The position numbers were made by a program, and so were the translations under genes. DNA of 64,000 bases from Pteria penguin (lineage: Eukaryota > Mollusca > Bivalvia > Pterioida > Pteriidae), in assembly GCA_035048485.1 (NCBI GenBank), contig CM068583.1, positions 27,587,841 through 27,651,840 on the forward strand. Reading direction: 5' to 3'. Below the pieces are notes generated by a model. That model was not told the origin of the DNA. It searched no databases and worked only from the letters and a program-made list of their open reading frames with translations. Positions 1 to 12,300 of the stretch are shown one piece after another. The stretch's first letter is position 1, and every line of letters starts with the position of its first letter.

Positions 1-120
1 GATTTGACCACTCTTCCCTGACCAGTGGTCTTAACCTTTATAGACTGGTTTCGTATTCGCTTTGACGTGGAACTCTACACGAGATTGTACATTTATTTGT
101 TCAATGTAAAATCGGATTAA

Positions 121-756
121 CTTCGAGATCCACCAGAGCTCACATTGAATAAAGCTAATACTTGAGATAAATCTACACCTTTCTTAGATTTAAACATCAA
201 AATTATCAACCACCTAATATATACTAATATTTATGATAAACGTGAGGATTTTGGATTTCCTATTGTAAATTTCCCTTACTTGGATGGCGATGTCCCTCGA
301 CTCCCATCATATGGTATCTATATATCTCAATTAGTTCGATTTGTCAGAGGCTGCACCGATGTTTTGGACTTTCATAAACGAAATTTACAAATTACTACTA
401 AACTTTTAACTCAGGGTTACAGATATCACAAGCTAAGAAAAACATTCGGCAAATTCTTCAGATCTTATTCAGAACTTCTATCTAAATTTGGAAATATTTC
501 TTTTCAACAGTATGTATCCAATGGAATTTCCCATCCTTATTTTAACGGTGATCTCGTATATAAACTAAGGAAAGTAAAAGGCTCCGATAACGTTATTTTA
601 TCATGTAATAAAATAATCAAACGTCTTATAAATAGACAATATGATATTGAGATCATCAAAAAGACTATAGGTCTTGTATTTGGCCCCTCTACAGCCTTAT
701 GCAGACTTTTACTTGAACGTTGCACGCTGACTAACAGGGCGGTGGGGACTATATGA
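121..756 (+). pseudogene. Retroelement reverse-transcriptase C-terminal fragment
   Basis: One frame reads through the C-terminal part of a retroelement reverse transcriptase: a DKREDFGFPIVNFP-like block, then GDVPR..SYGIYISQLVRF, QGYRYHKLRKTF.KF and GDLVYKLRKVKG. This order of blocks is familiar from many marine-invertebrate retroelements. The catalytic domain would lie upstream and is outside the window or lost. An in-frame TGA at 163-165 interrupts the protein upstream of the DKRED block, and I could not extend the frame before about 121, so the copy is dead. The natural stop is at 754-756. I cannot say from this piece alone whether the parent is a non-LTR or a Penelope-like element. Confidence 0.75.
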
Positions 757-2485
757 CGGGCCTTGTCCAAACCTCTTTCAGAGGAGACATGGTCCTGAAC
801 CTCGTCCCCTCTGACTGTTAGTCGGGACTCCTACAGATCTAGGGTCTTAGCTCGCTTTCAGACTGGCAGAGCATGGTTTATCATGTTGATGTCGCATATA
901 TTTTTATACCATTATGTATTTTACAATACCTTACGTGTTTATATTTTTATGACCTCTCAATATGCGATACCTGTTGACCCTTGTTCTTTACATGGAGGAT
1001 TATTTATAAATTTTTAAATGTACGTCCTTTGATTGTTCTGCTGTTACGGTGAGTGGGAAGGTGGGCCCGTAAACCGGTTACCACACCATTTGTTTGGCTT
1101 TTGTCAAATTAAATGACCGTCCTAAGTCGGTATCGTAATTGCACTACAATCAAATATTTTTGTAATGTGATATATATTCTAGTATATTATTTATATTCAT
1201 TTATTGTATAGCTCTATGGTGACTTCTGCCACATAACTGAGCCAGTAACTCCTCTTTTTTCTTTCTGTATCTACTTAAATATTATTTGACGGTCTTTAAG
1301 TTCTATAGAGGTCGTAAATTCGCAGTACTAGCTAATGTAATGTTCATATATTGATTTATTCATACTTTTATTTATTTATTTTGATTTTTTATTATTCATG
1401 TAAGTTTTAGGACACTAGTCAATATTTGAACTTTAGACTCAACCATTATCTAGCTGGACTAAAAATGAAGATTTACGAGTCCCTAGAACAATAATAGCGA
1501 GACCTTGTTTGGGGGGGGGAAGCGTTTAGCAATTTTATTTTTATATATATATATATATTATAACAAAGATACCTGCAGTCTTAAAACAATTTATTATCAC
1601 TTAAATTCAAATTATTTAGAATTATCCTGAAACCAAAATTTCAAACACAGAGAATGTATCCATTCAGAGAGCAGCTAGGGAATATCGTATGTTCAATAAT
1701 TTCCAACATGGTGATTTTCAGAAAGACAGAACATATATACTTCTTTAAATGAATTCACAATTCAAATTCTGGTAGCACCATAATCGACTTGGTCAATTCA
1801 ATAGATACAGTGGATGTGTGTACTAAATCAATCTTATTTTCGGTGAATAAATAAATGAATTTTTAAACTGAATAATCATGAGTATACTTCGGTACCATGA
1901 CTAATCCCACCTCTTCTCACACTGAAAAGAAAATGCAGTAACATGAATTTTATAACACATATTATTGCTGCTCGACACTTGCGTCAGTAAAATTGGATAT
2001 TATGATTTTGAAGTCTGAGGCTTTAACTCTGTCCCAGATATAGAAATGGTTGACGTTAACGTTTAGAGAAAGATCTACTTGGTGTCAAGGGATCAATTCC
2101 AAATACAGTTATTTATTACAAACTAGGTAGACTATCTTTAGAATGTGTTTGTAAATTCCGAATTCTGAAAAATTGGATGAAACTTATCTCTAGTAATAGC
2201 CGGTGTGTTTGAAATCAAATTACGAGTTTTTATGTTCAATGAGCAATTGTGCAAGCTTAATTCTAAATTATATCTTATAACTTGATCTGAAAATGAAGAG
2301 CATCTTCTTATTGTTTATCCACTGGATCGGGTAGATAAAAGAAATTTTCAATAGAAATATCCTCCTGGTATTAGATTGATTTACGTGATGAATTTCACTT
2401 TATTTTGGTATGTCCCAACTATCATGGTATTATAGTTTTAATGTTTTGAAAAGACATTGTTGTGTCGGGTCTATAAACTAGTACA
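757..2485. other. AT-rich intergenic DNA, no gene seen
   Basis: Directly after the reverse-transcriptase stop the sequence probably continues as 3' untranslated sequence of the same element for a few hundred bases. It then becomes AT-rich with a G-run near 1510 and a short TA run near 1543-1558. No open frame with protein-like composition, RNA gene or named repeat was recognised. Confidence 0.5.
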
Positions 2486-2672
2486 ATGGGGTTCGCCGCC
2501 AGTAACTGCGGTCCTGATATTTAGGGAGGAAATATTACATATTCCCACAAAAATGACATAAAGAACAATGGTACGTTACTATGACGTCATAAGGTTGCCA
2601 ACTCAAATTAACGTTTCTAACTCATAGTACACAGGCGCTGCCTAACGGATAACAACAGGCGGCGAACCCCAT
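2486..2672. mobile_element. MITE with ATGGGGTTCGCCGCC terminal inverted repeats
   Basis: The ends are perfect 15-bp inverted repeats (ATGGGGTTCGCCGCC on the left, its reverse complement on the right), enclosing about 160 bp with no coding capacity. The size and form are those of a non-autonomous DNA transposon. I could not define a convincing target-site duplication, so the superfamily stays open. Confidence 0.7.
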
Positions 2673-3000
2673 TATCTGCATCACAGAATGTCAGTTATGC
2701 AATTTGGGCACATTTATCAAAAATGCTACATTTTACCTCAATGAATGATACATATCCATGAGTTGTACAGTTTTAGACGAATAAGCTACACATGTACTAT
2801 ACACTTTTTCATCTTACCCGATTGCAAATTCCATCTGCATGCATTGTTGTATGTGTAGGCCTGAACTGGTGGAAGGAAGGGAGACTGTACATTTGGGAAT
2901 GGCCCCTCGAGATATTCTCTGCACTTAATTCATTTAGCTCCAAACTGATAATAGTTTTATCTTTCTATTGTCTTGTTAATAACCATTTTGCCAATTTTAC

Positions 3001-3145
3001 ATGATGTAAGGGGCAATACCAGACAAATGCAAAATGACCACTTAGATTTGCGTCAAATTATTATGACGTCACATTCCAAGGGTTAACGTCATAGTGAAAA
3101 TTCCGGCAAAAAGTAGTTTGTCCGTAGTAAGACCCCTTACATCAT
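3001..3145. mobile_element. Small MITE with ATGATGTAAGGGG terminal inverted repeats
   Basis: A 13-bp perfect inverted repeat (ATGATGTAAGGGG and CCCCTTACATCAT) bounds 145 bp. The interior includes a palindromic TGACGTCA-like core near 3064. It is non-coding; target-site duplication is unclear because the inverted repeat could include it. Confidence 0.6.
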
Positions 3146-4318
3146 TTAAAATTGGAAAAAGGTCTATTATACGGACAGACCTTCCACTACACGGCATCAT
3201 CCATTAAACTCGTATCCCATATATCATATTCAACAAACAACAAATGTAGTTTTGATACACGAACTCCGCCAATGCCAGAATTATATAACAGTTACACTTT
3301 CTTTAAAAAGGAAATGATGTATGTAATCGTTTAAATAGCAAGATACATCAAGTCTTATAGATCAAAAGTTGTATTGTGAAATAACTTGAGTGAACAGGGT
3401 GCATTTCACCTTTATGTCAACACGATGTGTCGACTTTGTGCATGTATAATTTTTCGTTGGAAAACATAAAATGGTGAAGTTTCCATTAAACACTTAGCAC
3501 TTGCCCAAGACGCGCATATCATACCTGTGAATATTATTCTCGGAGCAAAATGTAAATACCGGACTGACTTGTCTCCCTTCCCAAACGTTATGTACAGCTA
3601 AATATAGTCCTGCTGGACAAAGAAGGCCGGGTGTCTGAAACTCGGCCCCTTCTCCGAATTTATATTCACTAACAGATGTTATTATTGCTAAAAGTTAGTT
3701 CCTTGTACAGAGAAGACTACAATGTATGGAAATCCTCAGAAATTACCTCTCTACTGTCGGACAATGTTATCATGTTGTAGATTTGTATATTTATTCGTTC
3801 TGATGGGTGAATATTATTATATATGAATATTGTCGTCAACTCCCCGTGCTGTTGTCGTCAACTCCCCGTGCTGTTGGATCATTAATGCAACAGCACGGAT
3901 TATCATATTAAATCAACGAAGTAACAGCTTCATTATTTGGAAACTGGAATCTCTTTAAAACTATCTTATTACATGAACAAATTTCATTGTTTAATTCATG
4001 AAGTCTTCGCTGTTACATGGGTCTGTAGAGAATATCATTTTATTGCATTGTGCTATTTGTGTATGACAAAGGGCTTTCATATGTCTGTTTTTTAAAATGT
4101 TATTGAAACCACAGGATTGCTGTATATCACATGCTGTATAACACAATACACATGTACGACAAAATTTGAAGCGTTTCAGTTCTCGACAAGATGTTTAAAT
4201 ATCGATCTATAAAATCCTTGTCTAACGTCTACCCGAGGGACAATGACAAATTATGTTTCACCATTTTCGCTCTGGAAGAATGAACACATTGTGACCAGCA
4301 GCTTATCTAACCTGCAAA
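3146..4318. other. Intergenic DNA with one short tandem duplication
   Basis: No gene is seen. At about 3831-3881 a 22-bp segment (TGTCGTCAACTCCCCGTGCTGT) is duplicated in tandem and is followed at about 3889 by the inverted word CAACAGCACGG, so the site can fold into a hairpin. The rest is AT-rich sequence without recognised features. Confidence 0.5.
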
Positions 4319-6113
4319 AATCAAAGGCTTGAAGAGCCACAAAGGCGTCGAGCTAAATTTGATTTAAAGCTGTCAAAAGTAGCAGAAATTGACCAGTCGT
4401 GTTCATATTTTTTGTTGAATTCCGATAATTTTTGGAATAGAGTAAAAATAAAAGCTTAAGTTCCAACAGCCATATATCATATAATACACCATCATAACAT
4501 TTTATTGTTCTTTACGTCATTCTTGCAGAAATATGTCAAACGTCTTATCACAAAGAATGCACATGTAAAATCAATCGAACACCATTGACAATTTTTTTTT
4601 ACAAAGATAGAAATGGACGAGTTGTTACCATTGCCTGCGTAATTTGTTTTAATACGGTCTATGTTACAGTTTTTGTCTATGCCACTTACACAGTCATTAG
4701 GGCCAACGGCTTCTTTATATCGTCCAAACACACTACTTATTATTCGGTCGTTTATTGTATGTGGACGTGTAAAGGCTACAACGTAATGACACAATCCGAT
4801 TGTGCATCACAATCACACTTTATCGGTTGATTTGGAATAAAATCTTCACATGTAAGGCCTACGTAATTTATTTTTCATGCATTCAATCTAAAATTCTGTC
4901 TTAATCCATGCTATCATCCTTTACATCGGCATTAAATTTTGTAGGCGATTTGAAAACTTTCTGGCTTCCATTTTTATGCCCTCGTGGGAACTTTTCCAGC
5001 TATGGGGAAGACCATGCGATATATATACACATGCGACTTCCCTAATAAGGAAAAACGAGGCGTGGCTTTAGAAATTTTAGCGGGAAAACTCACAACTGCG
5101 CAAAAACAGGTATTTCCTGTCTACATAAAGCTTTGTGACCAACATCTTGAACATTTAATGCTATTCCGATTGCAACCTAAGCTTTTAAAAAAGCTATGCT
5201 TGTTTAAGAAAGACTGGAGTTACCTGCTCTTGCTTGCTATCGCTGCGCGAAGAGACAAGTGACCACCGCCATTTTGTAGAGGCTATTCCCTGTCCAACAA
5301 GTGCTATTTATAGCACAGGCGGTAAGGGCAGATAAGTAGCTGTACAAATTCGTCTGCAGAAGCATACACAGCATAGGTATACAGTACCTGATGTAATTTA
5401 CGAGAGGCTCGTGTTTAGCCTTGAGGATGTTATTAATTTTGTCAATATTTGTTCATTCTAGGTTAAATGAATGAAACAAAACGAAATCCAGTGAAATAAA
5501 AATAAACGATAACACGTCACTTGAACCTAGGTCAGCCTCGTTATGAATTAGTGGTCACCCGTCTAGATATCTTTGTGATACGCATTGCCAATCTATATTC
5601 TATGAATATTTTATTTGTTCTTTTTAAGACTGAAATTTATATCTAAATATATTATTATTGTTATTTATATTATTATATATATTTCGAAGACCGCTTTCCA
5701 TATTAGCGCTTATATGTCAAATTGGGTCTTGATCGCGTATTACAATCGTTTTACTACGATTTCTCCAAATAAGGCAATATGTCACGTGCTCTTCCCCATA
5801 TTTGGAAAAATTCCCATGATGTGCCGCCATTACGGCGAATGAATATTTTAACACACACAATAAGCGACAGAATAATAAGTGTTTTAGGGCAATATATTGA
5901 TAATTTAAGTTAAGCAGACCTATGCTTAAACCTATTTCTATGCAATGAAATTTCAATAAAAAGGATAACAAGGCCGGTTTTGAAAGAACTTTTACTACTT
6001 TAAGTACTTTAATGAAGGTACTACTTTGTTACGTGAATTAAAAAGGCGGTGCAGAGGTAAAATTTTTACGATCGCTAGAAGACTGTCGAGCAAATGCTCG
6101 ACGCCTTAAAAAC
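4319..6113 (-). mobile_element. HINE-like element, family F5, copy 1
   Basis: This 1.8-kb block recurs at 9397-13895. Read on the minus strand it starts after a T-run with AAGGCGTCGAGC, which at once folds back on itself (GTCGAGC...GCTCGAC). It ends with the subterminal inverted copy GCTCGACGCC, a small stem-loop GGCTCTTCAAGCC and a terminus TTTGATT. An inverted repeat that is terminal at one end, subterminal at the other and followed there by a stem-loop is the Helentron/HINE arrangement. No transposase or helicase frame is present, so the copy is non-autonomous. Open frames inside are short and not conserved between the two copies. Confidence 0.65.
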
Positions 6114-6167
6114 CCATAACGAATGTAATACATTGTACGTCATAAGAAATTTGTTGCCGCCTGAGGC

Positions 6168-7364
6168 ATAGTGTTTAACAAAGACATCTTACTGAGATAC
6201 AAATGCACTGCAAGCTCATTTACCTAACTAACATCACACTACAGCACCACAGGGTTTCACCAAGACATCTTATTGAGATACATATATACTGCAAGCTCAT
6301 TTACCTAACTAACATCACACTACAGTACCACAGGGTTTCACCAAGACATCTTATTGAGATATAAATGCACTGCAAGCTCATTTACCTAACTAACATCACA
6401 CTACAGCACCAGTGTTTCACCAAGATATCTTATTGAGATACAAATGCACTGCAAGCTCATTTACCTAACTAACATCACACTACAGCACCACAGGGTTTCA
6501 CCAAGACATCTTATTGAGATACATATGCACTGCAAGCTCATTTAACATCACACTACAGCACCACAGTGTTTCACCAAGACATCTTATTGAGATACATATG
6601 CACTGCAAGCTCATTTAACATCACACTACAGCACCACAGTGTTTCACCAAGACATCTTATTGAGATACAAATGCACTGCAAGCTCATTTACCTAACTAAC
6701 ATCACACTACAGCACCACAGGGTTTCACCAAGACATCTTATTGAGATACAAATGCACTGCAAGCTCATTTACCTAACTAACATCACACTACAGCACCACA
6801 GTGTTTCACCAAGACATCTTATTGAGATATAAATGCACTGCAAACTCATTTACCTAACTAACATCACACTACAGCACCACAGGGTTTCACCAAGACATCT
6901 TATTGAGATATAAATGCACTGCAAACTCATTTACCTAACTAACATCACACTACAGCACCACAGTGTTTCACCAAGACATCTTATTGAGATACATATATAC
7001 TGCAAGCTCATTTACCTAACTCCCATCACACTACAGCACCACAGTGTTTCACCAAGACATCTTATTGAGATACATATGCACTGCAAGCTCATTTACCTAA
7101 CTAACATCACACTACAGCACCACAGTGTTTCACCAAGACATCTTATTGAGATACATATGCACTGCAAGCTCATTTACCTAACTAACATCACACTACAGCA
7201 CCACAGTGTTTCACCAAGACATCTTATTGAGATACATATGCACTGCAAGCTCATTTACCTAACTAACATCACACTACAGCACCACAGTGTTTCACCAAGA
7301 CATCTTATTGAGATACATATGCACTGCAAGCTCATTTACCTAACTCCCATCACACTACAGCAGC
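6168..7364 (+). repeat. 81-bp satellite, about 15 units
   Basis: Head-to-tail units of 81 bp, each with the words CATCTTATTGAGATAC, GCACTGCAAGCTCATTTACC and ACATCACACTACAGCACC. Two adjacent units (near 6540 and 6610) lack about 8 bp of the CCTAACTA part. Because 81 is a multiple of three, a plus-strand frame stays open over the right half and would encode a 27-residue repeat; the two shortened units and early degenerate units break it, and there is no start context or splice signal to suggest a real protein. Confidence 0.9.
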
Positions 7365-7959
7365 TTGAATAACTTGTCACTTTTTTGCCAAATCTATTCT
7401 AATTCATCCAAGAAGAATTAAGTATATCAGCCAGTCAGCAAACCAACTGCAGGATTTACTGATACAAAACATGCCATTATAATCGCTGTGCTACTTCAAT
7501 CTTATAATTGATCATTATAGTTATTCCTTCATTTAATACACTTATTTTTATACAAAATCACAAATTACATTACAAAACATAATCACATATATATATATAC
7601 ATATATATATATATATGTACCATAGATTTACAGAACAACTCATTAAGAAATGGAACTGTATTTTTAATAAAGATAAATACATCTATGTATAAATATATAT
7701 ACATATATACATATGGAGTGGAGTTCGGGTAGCTCAGTCGGTTAGAGGGTCGGATGCATGACAGCTAGGTGATTCGGTACCATAGGTCGTGGGTTCGAGT
7801 CCCAGACGGGGAATGAATATAAGTGAAATATAGGGTGCCTTGTTAACTGTAGTGTCTTTGTGCTTTGTATGTTTGTCTAATTTGTCTTTATTTTCTGCAG
7901 GTATTTCTTCGGAGATCCAAGGTCCATAGTACTCCCAGGTGTTTCACTGATTCTATTTG

Positions 7960-8032
<73 letters not shown>

Positions 8033-9396
8033 TGCATGTAATCACTAAAATTAAATTGATGCATAAATTATTTTCAATAAATATATTAAAAAAATCCCAT
8101 CAAATATTTTAAAACTAATAAATAAGATACGTAACAATTAAGGAAATACAGAACAGAACATTTTACATTAAATGTTTTAGTATTTTATCTAACAGTACAT
8201 GTAAATACAAAATAACTCAAAATATATACGCATGTAAGTTATACTGAAAAATAAGTTTTCTTCGATATACATTCCATGTAAAGTAACTATTATACAATAT
8301 TCTCTTGAGTATGAGAAATGTACTATTTATGATTTTTAATTAATTCTACAACACTAAATCAACAATAAAGAAGGTAACAACTTGAACTTGAAAAACAAAC
8401 AGATGTATTTTCTTGCAGCTTTACCGGTATCTATTAATCCAAATACTGAATGTACTGCATTAAAAGAGTTTTATTTATTTTTCAAAAGCTGAGTTACACA
8501 GATATATACATCTTTTGTGCTTTCACAGAATAACACTAAATTAGAATTATACAAAGTGCAAACAAAATCAAGTAAATTTTTTGATTAGTAAAAAAATTTT
8601 CCATGTTTGTCATCAATGAATTAAAATGTTAATGTTATGACATTCTGGTAACAAGAGTTGTCAGATAAGGCTCTCACATACCTTATGGGATTGGGGCTGG
8701 GGCCCTTGGAATTGGGAAAAGCAGCAGCATTTTTCATAAAATTGGGAAAATATTAAATATAGAACACAGATTGTATGATTCAATTCTTCTATTTTAACAT
8801 AACACCATCATAAGAGAAATTTAAAAATCAAGAATTCTTTCTTTTAAAGTTTTGAAACAAAGGAGGGATTTTTCAAGGTGTGCAGGTGTCAAGGACTGCC
8901 CACCAACAGAAGTACATCTCCCTGTGCTCCCCTTATACATGTATTAATCTCTTTTCTTAAACTTGATCTAATTGGGGTACATATGGACGTGGGATGATGA
9001 TGTCACTGCCAGTATTGGCATCCTAATCACTTTCAGGAAGCTTTTGGTGATTAAAAAGTATACCAGTTATCTGAAAATATGGTTTTACAAGAACGATTTG
9101 AAGTGTGTGACACTTTTGTTACCAAAATCCAAATCATGCATTCAACAGATCGTGTGATCGATCTGTAGATCGCACAATCGATCTTTAGATTGCATGATCT
9201 GTAGATTGCACGATCTGTAGATCACACAATCTGTAGATCTTTATCAGAGATAGTGGACTAGAATTTGTTTTTCTGGATAATTCTTTAACTAGATGTCAAT
9301 TAAAAAAAAAATAAAAACAAATCAAATATATATTGTTAAATAGAAATATAACTGCTCAAATAAATATAAATTGATCCACATCAATACCAAAATCAG
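7365..9396. other. AT-rich DNA with TA microsatellites and a short 9.2-kb repeat
   Basis: It contains TA-rich microsatellite runs at about 7580-7616 and 7963-8030, and a degenerate 16-20 bp tandem repeat at 9146-9241 built on GATCTGTAGATCGCAC, rich in GATC palindromes. A tRNA-like piece is listed separately. No gene was recognised. Confidence 0.55.
7722..7812 (+). mobile_element. tRNA-derived SINE head
   Basis: A polymerase III A-box-like word (TAGCTCAGTCGG, from 7730) and a perfect-looking B box (GGGTTCGAGTCCC, from 7791) are about 50 bp apart. The two ends do not pair as a 7-bp acceptor stem and the T stem has a mismatch at its base, so this is not a functional tRNA gene. It is best read as the head of a SINE or a tRNA pseudogene. 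Confidence 0.6.
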
Positions 9397-12300
9397 AATC
9401 AAAGGCTTGAAGAGCCACAAAGGCGTCGAGCTAAATTTGATTTAAAACTGTCAAAAGTAGCAGAAATTACCAGTTGTGTTCATCTTTTTTGCTGAATTCC
9501 GATAATTTTTTGAACAGAGTAAAAATAAAAGCTTAAGGACCAACATCATAGAATATATCATCATAGCATTTTATCGTTCTTTACGTCATTCTTGCAGAAA
9601 TATGTCAAATATCTTTTCACAAAGAATGTACATGTGAAATCAATCGAACACCATTGCCATTTTTTAACTAAGAAATGGACGAGTTGTTACCATTGCCTGT
9701 AAAATGTGGAGGCCTTATGCTTAATTTGTTTTAAGATATGGTCTAGGTTTCTGTTTTTGTCTACGCTAACACTGACACTAGGGCCAACAGCTTCTATATA
9801 TAGTCCAAAACACTACTTATTCGGTCGTTTATTGCATGTGCACGTGTAAGGGCTACAACGCCATGCCGTTCGCCGTAATTACGCAAGCCGATTGTGCATC
9901 ACAATCACACTTTATCGGTTGGTTTGGAATAAAATCTTCACATGTAAGTTCTACGTAATTTATTTTTCATGCATTCAATCTAAAATTCTGTCTTAATCCA
10001 TGCTATCATCCTTTACATCGGCAATAAATTTTTTTAGACGATTTGAAAACTTTCTCGGCTGCCAATTTTTATGCCGTCGTGGGAACTTTTCCAGATATGT
10101 GAAAGACCATGTGATATATACACATGGTACTTCCCAAAGACCATGTGATATATACACATGCTACTTCCCTAATAAGGAAAAAATGAGGCGTGGCTTCAGA
10201 AATTTTAGCAGGAAAATTCACAACTGTGCAAAAACAAACGAGTAATTGCCATTAACATAAAGCTATTTGGCTTTGTGACCAACATCTTGATCATTTAATG
10301 CTATTCCGATTACAACTTGAACTTTTTAACAAGAGGCCCAAGTGGGCCTATATCGCTCACCTGAGTACCTAGATTATCAGTCATGCATGAAGGAAGAATT
10401 CATTTATTTTTGCATTAATGTGACTAAGTCAACACAGATGTTGAAAATATGTCAAATTTTATTTCAGGCTAGAATAAAAAACAACACTTTTTTGCACATC
10501 CATTCAGGTGATTTTGATATTAAGCATTTCCTTTGTCTCTGCAAGAAGTCATTCAGGGCAACAAGTTAGTCATTTTCTTTAGGTGGGGCCTTTTGTTGAC
10601 TGATTTCAAGTCTGGGTCATGAACAACAATTGTTTCAAATATTGTCCAGATCTAACTTAAAATTGCCTTATTTCATATGTTGAGTGTTGAGAAACATCGA
10701 AAAACTTATTTAGATGTGTAAAGAAATGAAAAAAAAATTTTGACCACAGCTGGATTTGAACCGCTACTCTCCATATTTCAATTACCAAGTGGTATATGTA
10801 CTATTGTGAGAACTGCTTTTTAGACATGGTGGCATTATCTGTTAACCAATTTGGATGAAATTTACCAAATTGATAGAGGACTTTTAGTACTTCATGTATT
10901 CCATGTTTCATTAAAATCTTTCATGTGGTATAACAGCAGAAGTGAAAAATGTGATTGAATTGTTCCTATACACCCTCATTTGGAAGTCTTAAAAAATTCA
11001 TAGAAAATCCAAAAATTGAGATATTGACAAAATTCTTTCAAAGTAACAATCCTTACCATAATTATGATCACAATAGTCCATAAGAAATCATCATTATCAA
11101 TTAACTAGGAAATATGACACTTTTTTCTGCATTGAATCACCAAGTCCAAAGAAATGTCGAAAAAAATTCTAAAATTTGATTTTGGAAGGGAACCAAAATG
11201 ACAATACATCTTCACTCATCCCTCTAGATCATTTCTATGCATTCTGTTTGTCTCTGTATACAGCCCGTATGAAAAAGAATATTGTTAAACGAGGGAACTC
11301 TTTTGTGACCTACTCTTGACTATGGTGGCGCCACCTGTAAAGAGGTCTGGACGAAAACAACAGAATTTGAAGAGGATCATAATTGACTTATTTCTACAAA
11401 GATTTATTAAAATCCTTCAAACAGTTTTGTAGAAAAAGTTGAAAATGTGAAAAATGGCCAAACCACCCCCCCCCCCTTTTTTTTTGGAAGTCTTAAACAT
11501 AAAATTCCTAATTTCATATGTTGAGTGTTGAGAAACATCTAAAAACTTATTTAGATGTGTAAAAAAAAAAAAAAAATTTTTTTGACCACAGCTGGATTTG
11601 AACCGCTACTCTCCATATTTCAGTTACCAAGTGGTATATGTACCATTGTGAGACCTACTTTTAGACATGGTGGCATTATCTGTTAACCAATTTGGATGAT
11701 CCGCACAAAAAACAAAACCTTTGAAAAGGACTATGAGTACTTGCATCCTACCCAGTTTTATCACAATCCTTCAAGTTGTTCTGTAGATCAAGTTGAAGAT
11801 ATGAAAAATTGTCCCCCCCCCCTTTTCTTGGAAGTCTTAAAAAATTCATAAAAAATTCAAAAATCAAGATATTGAAAAAATTCCTTCGCACCAGCATTCC
11901 TTACCATAGAAATGATTAAATGAAACCAAATGAATGCATCAATGTTTACTAAAAGAAAATAATAACTCTTTAATGCATTAAAATAACAAAGTCCAAAATA
12001 AAAATGAAAAAACGTCAAAAATTTGATTTCAGAATGGAACCAAAAATATCAACACTTCTTCCCATATGCCTCTAAATCATTCCTATGCAGTCGGTTTGTC
12101 GCTGTATCCACCCGATCTGAATAAGAAGTTTGTCAAAGGAGGGTACCCTCTGTGACCTACTTTTGTCTGTGGTGGTGCCACCTGTTCATGGATCCTGACA
12201 AAGATGACCACATTTGTCGGGGACCTTGAGTATTTGATGCATGCCAAGTTTCATTGAATTCCAGCTAGTGGTTCCGAAGAAAAAGTTCAAACTGTGAAAT

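Noticed and set aside
4492..4830. Overlapping 81- and 100-codon frames on both strands near 4.5-4.8 kb as genes
   Set aside because: The sequence is part of the F5 repeat; the matching region in copy 2 (9590-9900) has frameshifts and stops in both frames.
6566..7372. A repetitive protein with 27-residue units
   Set aside because: The frame depends on the 81-bp unit length, is broken by shortened units, and has no recognisable domain or gene context.
7722..7812. A tRNA gene on the plus strand
   Set aside because: A and B boxes are present, but the ends do not form an acceptor stem and the T stem is mismatched at its base; a SINE head or tRNA pseudogene fits better.
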